From assembly GCA_958450365.1 (NCBI GenBank), contig CAUEEP010000724.1, positions 1,331,001-1,395,000 of the forward strand: DNA of 64,000 nucleotides, in the 5' to 3' direction. The notes under the pieces are model-generated. The model saw only the letters and a program-made list of their open reading frames with translations. It made no database searches and had not been told where the DNA came from. Origin of the DNA: Mesorhabditis belari. Taxonomy: Eukaryota > Nematoda > Chromadorea > Rhabditida > Rhabditidae. Within the stretch, counting starts at the first letter, position 1. Every line of letters starts with the position of its first letter. A program made the translations under genes and the position numbers. Of this stretch, positions 10,500 to 20,691 are shown one piece after another.

Positions 10500-11830
10500 A
10501 ATAGAATCTTATTTAAATAGAATTTATATTTCTCCATTTACCCATATCGGCTCCCCATATAAATCGCCGTCAATATTTAGATTACAAATTATTATATTTA
10601 GTTTGCATTTTAACTGTTGACAAAAGATGGAAATTATGTAAAAATTCTTACATTATTCCAAGCGCTAAAGTAAAACACTTTAGTTTTCTTAGTTTAGTTT
10701 AGGTTTAGTTTCCTTAGTTTAGTTTAAGTTTAGTTTCCTTAATTTAGTTTACGTTTAGTTTACGTTTAGTTTAAGTTTAGTTTAGGTTTAGTTTTCTTAG
10801 TTTAGTTTAGGTTTCATTTTCTTAGTTTAGTTTAAATTTCGTTTCCTTAATTTAGTTTAGGTTTAGTTTTCTTAGCTTAGTTTAAGTTTAGTTTAGGTTT
10901 AGTTTTCTTAGTTTAGTTTAGGTTTAGCTTCCTTAGTTTAGTTTAAGTTTAGTTTCCTTAATTTAGTTTCCTTAGTTTAGTTTAGGTTTAGTTTCCTTAG
11001 TTTAGTTTAAGTTTAATTTTCTTAGTTTATAGACAGAAAGCATAGACAAATTTCGCTTTTCATTTACAAAACTGATAACAAGGCTTTAAATGCAAAGCAA
11101 GCTCTCCTCGTTTGTGAAAAAAGTGTTCATGCGGTAAAACGTATAAACCTATTGTATTAGCATACCGAAAAGTGAACAAGTTTGCATTATAAACTAGTCT
11201 GCACTAGTTTTAAAAAGCTTGATATTTATATAGTAAACTATAATTTACCCACCTCGTTTCCCCATATAAATCATCGTCAAATGTCGCCTCCATGATGCCA
11301 CCTCAAAAGTTGTAACTTCGCAAGACAAATAGGCTTCACTAAACGTTGTAATTAACCAAGAATAACTTTATGAAGCAAGAAATGAAATTCAGTAGCTTTA
11401 AAAAAAGAATTGATCGCTAGAGCCTGATTCTCTTTTGCAAGCCAGTCCCAGAAAAGGTCAACCCGGTAAACAACCCACCACTTACGCAATGTATTCCTCC
11501 TCGGTTTTTGCACTTTCTTTGGGCTTATTTGAGAGCAATTTCAATTGTTAGTCGCTAATTGATCTGCTATAAGCAAAACTAATCAAAAATTCTCGAGTTC
11601 CATAAATCGTCGCAAGAACATGATAAAAAGATATCCAAATTTTAGCGACATCTCAAATTTTTGACTAATTCGTTTAGTTCAGCATCCTGATTACCGATAA
11701 ATAACAATTTTCAGCATGCGTACAATTTGAGACAAAGTGTCTTTGGTAAATAAATATTATGAAACTATTTATTGCTAAACCTATTCATACACCAATCAAC
11801 AAAAATATGAATCCAAAAACAAGAATTATA
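10500..11830 (-). other. Intergenic stretch with possible short minus-strand exons
   Basis: Apart from the AT-rich array, two minus-strand segments resemble each other: MEATFDDDLYGET starting at 11293, and a stretch with GDLYGEP near 10580. Each is followed by a donor-like GGGTAAA. A third possible exon (PKESAKTEEEYIA) lies near 11515-11475. They may be 5' exons of the minus-strand gene below 9.2 kb or of a separate small gene. I could not chain them in phase. Confidence 0.25.
10680..11030. repeat. AT-rich array of 'tttagtttaggtttag'
   Basis: Roughly twenty degenerate units of tttagtttaggtttagtttccttag over 350 bp. No coding potential is seen. Confidence 0.9.
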
Positions 11831-11834
11831 AAAT

Positions 11835-12696
11835 TTACGCAAACGAATGAGGCCTTAATGGTTTGAGCGGATCGAAGAGCTTTGGGTCCTTCAGATATTT
11901 CGGATCTTTCACCAAAATTGGCATGTATCCAGCCTAAATGACGATTTGATCATGAATGCGAAAACAATTAAAACTCACTTTTCTTGAAGTTGATATCGTT
12001 TGCAAGAGCTTTTTCTGTTGCATATCGCATAGACCAGTCACGTGTTGGTCGTAGACTCTTCCAGAGAAATTCGAGACAAATTGCTGAAAGAGTAAAATTA
12101 GAATTATCTTTGTAAAATAGTTAATAATACTTTTAGCACATGAAGTATTAAAGTCTTAATTCTTAATCAGAAAAAAGTGCTTTGTTTTAAAAAGATATCT
12201 CTAGCCAAATATTGATTTATTGCTGATTTAAATTAATCACTCTTTTTAGTCCTTCAAGAAGTTTAACACAAAAATTAGACAAACCTGCAATAAACGAGCA
12301 TTCTTATAATCGAGATCAATTCCAGTTCGACAAAGCAAACATTTCCTCGCTGGTTTGTCGTAGGGATTCGATTTTAGCTCGACTGGCTCATCAACATCAC
12401 TTTGTTCAACCACAGACCCCGAAGCCACGGTATCTAAAAACATAAATAACTATTTCTCCAGTAAAATTTATCCAAAAGTCAAAACTGGCTAATTTGTTTA
12501 TAAATGAGGCTTACAGATTTTGAGTAAACGCATAAAAGCTTAAAAATGTTTGTCAAAAGCTACACATAAAAACTCTAAATGATTTAAAAAAATAGTTTCT
12601 AAAATTCCAAATAACTTTCCAACCTGAATAATTTGCTGCTGTTCTCGAAACGCTTCGGCCGCTATTCAAAAACCCTTTGACGATCGATCGCAACAT
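11835..12696 (-). CDS. mrps-18C: Mitochondrial small ribosomal subunit protein bS18m (S18C)
   Basis: Four exons: 12696-12624, 12433-12285, 12083-11979 and 11933-11835. They join in phase to 141 residues ending RPHSFA-stop. The core NPYDKPARKCLLCRTGIDLD, then KNARLLQQFVSNFSGRVY, then a C-terminal region with MPILVKDPKYLKDPK, is the bS18 fold with its Cys-x-x-Cys and the YLKDPK tail of MRPS18C. The product belongs to the mitochondrial small ribosomal subunit, and the first 24 residues (MLRSIVKGFLNSGRS) look like a mitochondrial import signal. The gene is divergent from lin-52 with only 155 bp between start codons, so the promoter region is probably shared. Identification is strong. Confidence 0.94.
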
Positions 12697-12851
12697 TGCA
12701 GAAATTATCTAGAGTAAAAGGAAATTAATAGGTAAATGTAAATTGATTTGTTAATTGTCCAGAAATCTGCGTAAAGAGAAAGAGCGACGCGGTACTGCTT
12801 TAGACGCCAATTTTCAGAGCGTATTCGAAAAGAGCGGATCGCGTAAAATTT
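12697..12851. promoter_or_regulatory. Shared divergent upstream region of mrps-18C and lin-52
   Basis: 155 bp separate the mrps-18C ATG (12696, minus) from the first in-frame lin-52 ATG (12852, plus). No other feature fits there, so both genes probably use this as promoter. If lin-52 starts at 12882 the gap is 185 bp. No specific binding motif was identified. Confidence 0.55.
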
Positions 12852-13995
12852 ATGGGAATCGATTACAATTCTACACGCAAAATGGAAGCACCGCCTAAAG
12901 CCACGAAAACATTGGAATGCAAGGAAACGTTCGACCAAGAGACACTGAAAGCGACATGGGATGCCGAGACAGCGGTTGGTTGAAACGTTTCTTTAAAGGG
13001 AAAATAGTCGGCAACTTTAAAAGTTATTTATTTGATGAACTGGCGCCAATGACGAAAAGATTATTTTTAAGGCAAGTTAGTAATGAAAAAATGTCCGTTT
13101 TTAAAACGTTTATAAAACTATAGTAGTTGGGGAGAGGCAAAATTATTTTTTCGCCAAATGAGCAGATTTTTTGCACCCAGAGATTTTGACTATGCTAAAT
13201 CGATTGGCGATGGTTTCACACAACATTTCGTAACTTTTAACAACATTCAAGGCTCCTATATTTACCTAGGCTTTGGCTTCACGCCTTAGAGGTACGTGGC
13301 TTCTTGGCTATCGCCTGATTCTCCTACGGCTGAGGTGAGTTTCGTACCGTAAGCACGTAGCTTCTAGCTGGAACGAAACTCACCTAAGCCGTAGGAGAAT
13401 CAGGCGATAGCCTAGGAGTCACGTGCCTCTAAGGTGCGGAGCCATAGCCTAGGGAAATATAGGCGCCTATAATATTATAGTCAAAAACTCTTGGGTGCAA
13501 AAAACAGCTCATTTGGCGAAAACAAATTTTGCCCCCTCTCCAACTAGCACCTTGAGTTTTAAAAACGGACATTTTTCCATTACTAACTTGCCTTGAAAAT
13601 AACCTTTTCGTGATCAGCGCCATCAAACTACCCCAGGAAAAATGGTTTTGGTGAAAAAAAGTGCCCCCCAAAGCCCATAGTACCAAATTTTTAGCCCGCC
13701 AATATCCCTGCATATTCCACTCGTCAAATCGCTTTTAACACCGAGCTAACAACACAGGACGTGAAAGCGATAAATGGTAAAAAAATATCAATTGCGCCAC
13801 GAAATTAACAAGATTTCAGAACTCGGTCGACTAAACGCCATGCAACTCCATGAATACATCACCAATTTGCAAAATAGCGCCTATTTAATCGGAATTGATG
13901 AGGGTAACTCACTTCAAAGCCTCACTAGTTACAAACAAATTTCAGCCCGACAATGTTCCAAAGGAAAATTCCTACAAGTATTCAAGAAGTCGTAA
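12852..13995 (+). CDS. lin-52: LIN-52 homolog (DREAM/MuvB complex subunit)
   Basis: Exons 12852-12974, 13758-13776, 13820-13903 and 13946-13995 join in phase to 91 residues (81 if the in-frame ATG at 12882 is used). The C-terminal part contains INELGRLNAMQLHEYITNLQ, then NSAYLIGIDE, then SKGKFLQVF. This follows the LIN52 signature (ELGSL...LQNLAYQLGLDE...RGKFL). LIN-52 is a MuvB core subunit linking LIN-9/LIN-54 to the pocket protein in the DREAM transcriptional repressor. The N-terminal pocket-binding region is short and not obviously conserved. Two introns are only 42-43 bp, whereas intron 1 (12975-13757) holds a fold-back element of about 640 bp. The tiny 19-nt second exon is why the gene is easily missed. 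Confidence 0.9.
13030..13685. mobile_element. Fold-back element, GGTACT family copy 1, in lin-52 intron 1
   Basis: Long inverted arms: 'gcaagttagtaatg' with 'gtccgtttttaaaac' at about 13070-13113, matching the inverse at about 13545-13590. An inner palindrome around 13290-13440 contains 'ccgtaggagaatcaggcgat' in both orientations. The right end reads 'gcccatagtacc'. The left end is truncated or diverged. Relatives lie at 17498-17942, 33473-34012 and 36301-36770. Confidence 0.85.
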
Positions 13996-14298
13996 CTGAC
14001 AAAAACAAATTTCTATTCAAAATAAATTATTTATTAAACTACAACAATAACAAATTTGAAAATAACAGGAGCCCGTAACAAAATACGTAATGAGAATCAC
14101 AAAAAATACGCTAAAAATGTTCACAAAAACAAAAATTCAATTACGGATCGTCAACACAAATTGCGATTTTGCTGGCCAATGCTTTGAGGAGATGCTCCAA
14201 ATGAGGATCCGAACAACATACACGAAGAGTTCCCATATCCAATTCGGCTTCTTTTTCATCTACCTAAACTTTTTTCATTTAAAAATGTCCCATTGAAA

Positions 14299-17200
14299 TT
14301 AAACCTCGATTTTCATTAACCCATCGCCGATTGTTATGACAGCAGAATCACCACATACCTAAAATGGTAAAAATAGTTAAAGCAAACAAACAATAACCTC
14401 GCGTATGGCTGCCAAAATTGACTCTTGTTTCGTAGGCAAATGAGCAAGAGAAGGAATTTCTAAAATAAATTTTAAAAATTATTCTAAACATCAAACTTAC
14501 TTTTGTCTGGAATCGGGTTGATCTGTGCATGCATAATCGCAGCCGACAAAGCATCTGCATACATATCGTTGATCTAAAATTAAAACTGTTAATGAAATTT
14601 CAAACTAGCAACCGTGGATTTTAACTATTTTATTCGAAATCTATTTTTACTTACCACTCCTCCATTCCATGAGACGATGATCATGTTTTTATCCAAAACC
14701 CATTGCAATTTGATTTCCCCCTAAATCGTTCCAATTAGATAAATTTCCAATAAACAACCTTAAATGCAGCAAACGATTGATGTCTCCCCTCCTTGCTATC
14801 GATTTGCTCTTCCATAATAATAATATCGTTTGTAATTTGACGAAGATTATAAACCAGCAACGCAGACTAAACTAAAAGGATGAATAATTGTTTGAAAATC
14901 AACTAACCGTCCCATTATACGGTATTGATAGTCGATGGACGAGCTTTGAAACAGGAATCGAAGAAAATTCTGAAAGAAATATCAAATTTTTTCGCAAAAC
15001 ATTTACTCACCCATAAGATCGGATGGATCCATGATTTTGTACTCAAAATCGCGTTCAACAATAACGCCGCCAATCAGTTTGCCGTCCTGGATACGTAGCA
15101 GGTATGTAAATTGAAAACTTTCTTTACCTCAGCATCATTCGCCAATTTTCCAATAATTTTCGCCCGTCTCGCACGCTTGAAATCGATTTCTAATCGTTCA
15201 GTGTTTCGGGGATTGTGGACCTGGTATATACGATATAGAATTTTAAAATCTCATTAATTTACTTGAATTGGTATATTTTCCTCCTCGAATTGCCTCTGAA
15301 TACCGGCTTTGAGACGACTGAAATTTATGAGTTAATAAAAAGGGACAAACAACAAGCGCTCACCTCATTTCGTGCATTTCTCCATGTACCAAAATCTATA
15401 AGTTAATCAATCAAAAACCAATAATAGTTTTCTTTTAATTTACCAAGTGTGACGGACGCATTTGTTTAATGAAATCACTCGTTTGCTCGTAATCAGCATG
15501 CGCCGAGAAAGAAATGTACCCAACCTGAGTTTTGATTAAAAAAATTTGAAAGAAAAGTTTACCTCAAGTCTCCGGGGCAATCTTTGTCCATTCAACGCGA
15601 TAATCTCTTCAGGGTCTGACAAAATATGCTAAACCAAAACGTCAATAAAACTAAGCAATGGACCAACTTTTGCCAAGGTTCCTTCAACACAATAACCTGC
15701 AATGATACACCCGTTCTTGCTATCGGTACACCTACAACTAAAATTTACTCGAAACGCCAAAAGGGACCGACCATGCTTCGAACAATTCTCGGCTAAGTCC
15801 ATTCTGAAGCATTCCTGGTGACGCAAGAACAACACAAGGTCCAGTGTCTTCAAATTGCTCGATTCCCTGAAAAATTTGGAGGGTATATTTAAAAAAACTA
15901 TGGCATACCTTTAAATAAGAAATATGTTTGAACTTGAAAGGATTGTTGACTCCGATTTGCTGTTGAATTCGTTTGTTCATACTCGTGACAAAAGTTTGAT
16001 ACACGTCCATGCACTTTTGCGCCAACGCGGAAGCATCTGTCAATTGCATATAAATTTTCATTTAATGATAAACCGACAATAAATCGGAATTTCCTGGAGG
16101 TCCTCGTTTTTCGACCAGTACTCATCAAGGATGAGAAGCAATTCTTGAGCTCGGCCCAACGCAAAAGCTGGAATCAAACAGCGACCACCCCGATTGACAA
16201 TATCATGCACCATGGAAGTGAATCTAAATCAGAAACAATGCAGCTAATTTTAAAAAATACAACCTTTTCTCACGAGAATCTCGTGCCTCATGTTGTTGCA
16301 TTCCGTAAGTTGATTCCTAAATTTTCCAAAAATCAAACACTTTAATTCAGAATTCGTTTTTCAAATATAAAAAAAACAAACCGATATCACAACATCAGGT
16401 CGGATAGGTGGGATTTCTGCTGAACATAAATGTCGATCTTCCAGTCGTGAGAAGTCGCCCGTATACAAAAAGTTGGAGCCTCCGATTTCGATCAAAAACA
16501 TGCATGCTCCAAGAACGTGCCCTTAAAATTTGAAATAATTAATTTAAAAAAAACAATAACCAACCAGCAACATATGCTGAAAACTTCAAACCGCCCAAGT
16601 CAACTTGTACTTTGAAGTCAATAGCCTAAAGCCAAATTTTAAGCTAATGCCTTTCATTTCTTTATCACCTCAATTCTTTCAAAACTGCGATCTAAATCTT
16701 CCTCGGTAAAAAGAGTTCGACCATCTGAGCCACCGGAAAATTTTGCTACCTAAAATCGAAATGCATTAATAAAAGTGCAAGCACCAACCTTTATATAATC
16801 AGAAATCATCAATCGGAAAATGCTCTTCGTCGCATATGTCATGTAGACTTTTCCCTTGAAGTTTGTCCGCGTCAGTAACCATGGAAGTGCCCCGCAATGG
16901 TCAAGATGGAAATGTGTAATCTATAAATCAAAAAATATTTTTAAAAGAATCAACCCGTACCAATAATACGTCAACTTTCTCCAGATCTACAGCATCGACA
17001 AAAGGGAGAGCATCCACTCCACTCATTCCCGGATGAATTCCACAATCGAGCTAAAAGAAGACATAAAGTCTTAAAAAATTTAAACAAACCAAGACTTGTT
17101 TCCCTTTGTACTGAAGCAAATGACAAGAGCGTCCCACTTCTTGACCAGAACCTCTAAAATGAAAAATTAGCCCATTTATTATAGCAACCAAATCGAGCAT

Positions 17201-17335
17201 CCAAGCCTTATATTTATTTAGCTTAAACATTAAATATTTCAGTAAGATTTTTAAAACATACAGCGGCGTGAAAACAAGATTTTCCGAGTTTGCTTCACCG
17301 GGGGCATTCGGATCGATGATGTCCTCATGCTCCAT
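14299..17335 (-). CDS. cpsf-3: Cleavage and polyadenylation specificity factor 73 kDa subunit (endonuclease)
   Basis: About fifteen short exons on the minus strand. Exon 1 (17335 to about 17262) gives [13 protein letters not shown] and is followed by [20 protein letters not shown], then the metallo-beta-lactamase motif [12 protein letters not shown] near 16910-16890. Later come [11 protein letters not shown], the beta-CASP segment [20 protein letters not shown] (about 16030-15960), [17 protein letters not shown], and [14 protein letters not shown]-terminal exons include [19 protein letters not shown], matching the CPSF73 C-terminal domain. The order matches human CPSF73 throughout. The protein is the Zn-dependent nuclease that cuts pre-mRNA and histone mRNA 3' ends. 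The HxHxDH zinc ligands are present. The gene is convergent with lin-52, about 300 bp apart. An acceptor-like TTTTAG lies just upstream of the ATG. Confidence 0.95.
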
Positions 17336-17497
17336 TCCCTAAAATCAACAAAATTATTGAAAAATCTTCATTGACGTAAAAGAAAAAGAAGTACAATATT
17401 GTTTGAACCCCATACTTGAGAGGTGGACTTGTCGAAAGTACAAGGGAAACCTATCGACTTCGACAGACATTCGAAAGGCATGAAAGAAGGGTAAAGA

Positions 17498-17942
17498 TAC
17501 TATGGGCTTTGGGCTTTGGTGGGGGGCACTTTTTTTTTCACCAAAACCATTTTTTCTGGGGTAATTGATGGCGCTGATTACAAAAAAGTTATTTTTAAAG
17601 CAAGTTAGTAATGGAAAAATGTCCGTTTTTAAAACTCAAATTCCATAAATTAAATCATAGTAATTTATAAGTAATTTTCTCTCTTCAAAATAAAAGCTCA
17701 ATTATTCGCATGGATACATTTGGCGGACCTGGGGACCTGGTCCCAGAAATTAAAGAAAGGAACTTTGCTAAATTCCTGAAAATTTGCATTTATTTGTTAA
17801 AAACCTTTAAAATCAAGTAATTTTTGAGTTTTTTCCATTACTAACTTGCTTAAAAATAACTTTTTCGTGATCAGCGTCATAAATTACCCCAGAAAAAATG
17901 GTTTTATTGAAAAAAAGCGGCCCTCTCAAAGCCCATAGTACC
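17498..17942. mobile_element. Fold-back element, GGTACT family copy 2
   Basis: Termini 'tactatgggctttgggc' and 'caaagcccatagta' are inverted. Subterminal boxes include 'caccaaaaccattttttctg', 'gatggcgctgattac' and 'gcaagttagtaatgg' with inverse copies at 17830-17900. About 180 bp of unrelated AT-rich DNA sits between the arms. It lies between cpsf-3 and the next gene upstream. Confidence 0.85.
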
Positions 17943-18069
17943 GGGTTAAATCTTCCAAGGTGAAACAAGCCAATTACTTCTGAAGGAAAGTATGAGAAAT
18001 AGGGTGGGTGCAACGTACAAAATTCTACAATTCCCAAAACGAATCCGCTACTGCATGTGTCGTATTTTA

Positions 18070-18996
18070 CTACCGCATGTACCATCTAATTCCAACGAAA
18101 AATGTATTAAAGACTATATCAAATCTTGAAAATCCACCCAAAAACAATCTTCCCAAACATTTATTTTCGTTTAAAGCACAAGCAAAAGAAGAGAAAAGTG
18201 ACGAATCGTGTGAATCTCCCGATTGAAAAGCTTTTCGTTGCGGCGACGAACATTTGAGGAGTCGATCGGTGAGTGCAGAATCTTCTGAAGAATCAATGTA
18301 CATTTCGGCTGTTGTAGTGTCACGAGAAATCTAAAGTCACAAGCTATTCTCCTTAAGATATACGAACAAAAGCTTTACCAAAGAGGTTGGATGCGGGAAG
18401 TTATCCAAGTTCAACGCAACGTTGCTCGTCATCCTTTCCTTTGTCCATTTTCTTCGTCTTTGGGCAACATTCAAATGCACGAGTCGCGTTGAGAAACCAC
18501 AAACACTTTTATTAAGCAATTTGCATGTGAAAGACACAAATTTTAATTTAAAGCGGAAAAAACGCTGCTTTTAGCTTAATTTTCAAAAGTCGGGTTTTTT
18601 GATTGCAAACTTTCTTTAAAAATGTCAAATTCATGTTTTTTTATGTCAAATTCAAGTCAGCGACCTCGATTACCCCCGGGGAAGTGAAAAAATCAAAAAT
18701 ATAGGTACCCCCCACCCACAAAGTACCAAAAGGAATTTCAAGTATTTACCTTTTCAAGATCGAATGCAAATTGAGAAGGAAGCAAGCTCAGCAGTGATGA
18801 GTTTTCTTCCTTTTCATTCATATTGAGAAACGATTGTTCAGCTGCCTAAACACAAATCATCAATAAAAGTATAAACACAAATCATCAAGTATCAAACCTT
18901 GTACAAGACCGAATCCCCACAACCATCCGATTTGACAATGAGGCTAAAACAATCAATCATTAGAGTAACTTCAAGCTTCTCTCTCTCTTGAAGCAT
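18070..18996 (-). CDS. Hypothetical protein
   Basis: Three exon blocks read in one frame. The first, 18996 to about 18900, contains MLQEREKLEVTLMIDCF and SDGCGDSVLYK. The second, about 18847-18750, contains AAEQSFLNMNEKEENSSLLS and PSQFAFDLEK. The third, about 18440-18070, contains MTSNVALNLDNFPHPTSL and then, after a short intron, ISRDTTTAEMYIDSSEDS. No family is recognised. The tail is serine-rich and polar. The 5' end is uncertain: an upstream exon with MDLPKGCIKVLDDLSPNF near 19100-19050 is attractive but I could not splice it in phase. It lies on the same strand as cpsf-3 and upstream of it. Confidence 0.4.
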
Positions 18997-19297
18997 CTTT
19001 GCCAACAACTTTAAACTGCCAAAAAAGAATATTACCGAAATTGGGTGACAGGTCGTCAAGCACTTTGATACAGCCTTTCGGCAAGTCCATTAGCTACGTG
19101 CTCACTGAATGCTCGGCTCTTGCTCACTCGGCTAAACAAAAAGTATTAGAATCAGTATAAAACGGAAAGATTCCATTATGGGCAAAAAGATACCTCCCGG
19201 GTGGCTCTAAAATCATCTAGCTCTCTCAAATCTCTAAAATCTAAAACCGATTTAATGATATTCAGTCCTTGGGCAAAATATTTTTAATCCTTTCCAT

Positions 19298-20270
19298 GAA
19301 ATTTTGGAAACTGTTTAAAACAGGGTCGGCCAAAATAATGCGTTTGCGGTTAAGTCTATTTGTGTTTCTTATTTTCATTAGATGTAGAAAATTAGCTATC
19401 AGCTGAATTTTTTTCGAGCGGTTTAGAAAAAATCTGGGATGAGAAAATGCTCAAAAAAAGAGGTTAACTGGGGAGTGGGACAAATGCGACCTTTTTTTTT
19501 GCGCACCCGGACATTTGCGCACCTTTTTTTCCGCACCTTGCCCATTAGCGCACCTTTTTTCGCGTTTTAAAAAAGCTAATATTAACCAATTTCTATTCCA
19601 AATGTTGTTTTTCTAGGTAATTTGAGGGTGTCGAATTCAAATTTTGACATAACAGAGCGTGTGGAACCAATTTGAAAGACAAAATGGCTAGATCAAATTA
19701 CAGAAAATTGTCGATTTTTCTCTTTGTATAACTCCGTCCGTTTGTTTCCACAAGCTCTGATATGTCAAAATTTCGATTCTACGCCCTAAAATTACCTAGA
19801 AAAACAACTTTTGGAATATAAATTGGTTAATATTAGCTTTTTAAAGCTTTTTTAAAATGCGAAAAAAGGTGCGCTAATGGGCAAGGTGCGGAAAAAAAGG
19901 TGCGCAAATGTCCGGATGCGCAAAAAAAGGTCGCATTTGTCCCACTCCCGAAATTTTGGAGGCCCTTTAAAACAGGGCCGGCCAAGATAATGCGTTTGCG
20001 GTTAAGTCTATTTGTGTTTCTTATTTTCATTAGATGTAGAAAAAAAGAAAATTAGCTATCTGCTGAATTTTTTTCGAGCTGTTTAGAAAAAATCTGGGAT
20101 GAGAAAATGCTCAAAAAGAGGTTAACTGAGCTTTTCTCGGCACCAATTTTTCTTTTAAGTGATCCTAAAGTATGCAAAATGTAGATAATTTTGTTCTGCA
20201 TTTAATAAGAATAAGAAACACATAGAAACTTAACCGCAGAGGGGCTATTTTTGCTGTGACGCTGTTTTGA
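19298..20270. mobile_element. Repeat element interrupted by a fold-back insertion
   Basis: The segment 'taatgcgtttgcggttaagt' with 'ctgggatgagaaaatgctca' occurs at about 19335-19470 and again at about 19985-20130. The second copy continues to about 20270, with 'gggctatttttgctgtgacg' at its end. A related inverted piece lies at 63100-63250. The block between the copies is the palindromic element 19471-19949. The structure suggests insertion into, or duplication around, an older repeat. Confidence 0.7.
19471..19949. mobile_element. Fold-back element 'gggagtgggacaaatgcg', copy 1
   Basis: Near-perfect inverted ends: 'gggagtgggacaaatgcgac' at the left and 'gtcgcatttgtcccactccc' at the right. The inner arms are also paired ('ggacatttgcgcacc' with its inverse). 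No coding content is seen. A shorter relative is at 34451-34782. Confidence 0.9.
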
Positions 20271-20691
20271 TCAGCTCCCGAAATTTTCCGTTTTTCAAAA
20301 AACTGGCGTTTCATCTTTTTCTTCAGTTAGCTTCACTGAATTTTCACAATTTTTGGTCTTTCCGTAGTGCGTGTGTAAAATTCTATCCTGGGCTAGCTTT
20401 CCTATCAATAAAAAGGCACAATTTGGTCTTCAATAATAAAACTCGAATAGTGAAAAACAGCTGAGCTGCTTTTTTTGTTTCTTATTTTGTCGATTTTTGT
20501 ATAAAAGTAAGCGCAACGGTTAAAGTTTTAGTAGCACAAACAAGAGTAGAGATTTTATGATCATGATAATTTAAGCATAACCTGGTTCGACTTCTACAAT
20601 AACGCTTGTTTTTGTAAAACCTTTAATGTCTTGTTGTGTTTCCATTAAATGGGTGCGTTTGTTGTGTTTCCTTTAAAATTAAATGGTTTAG

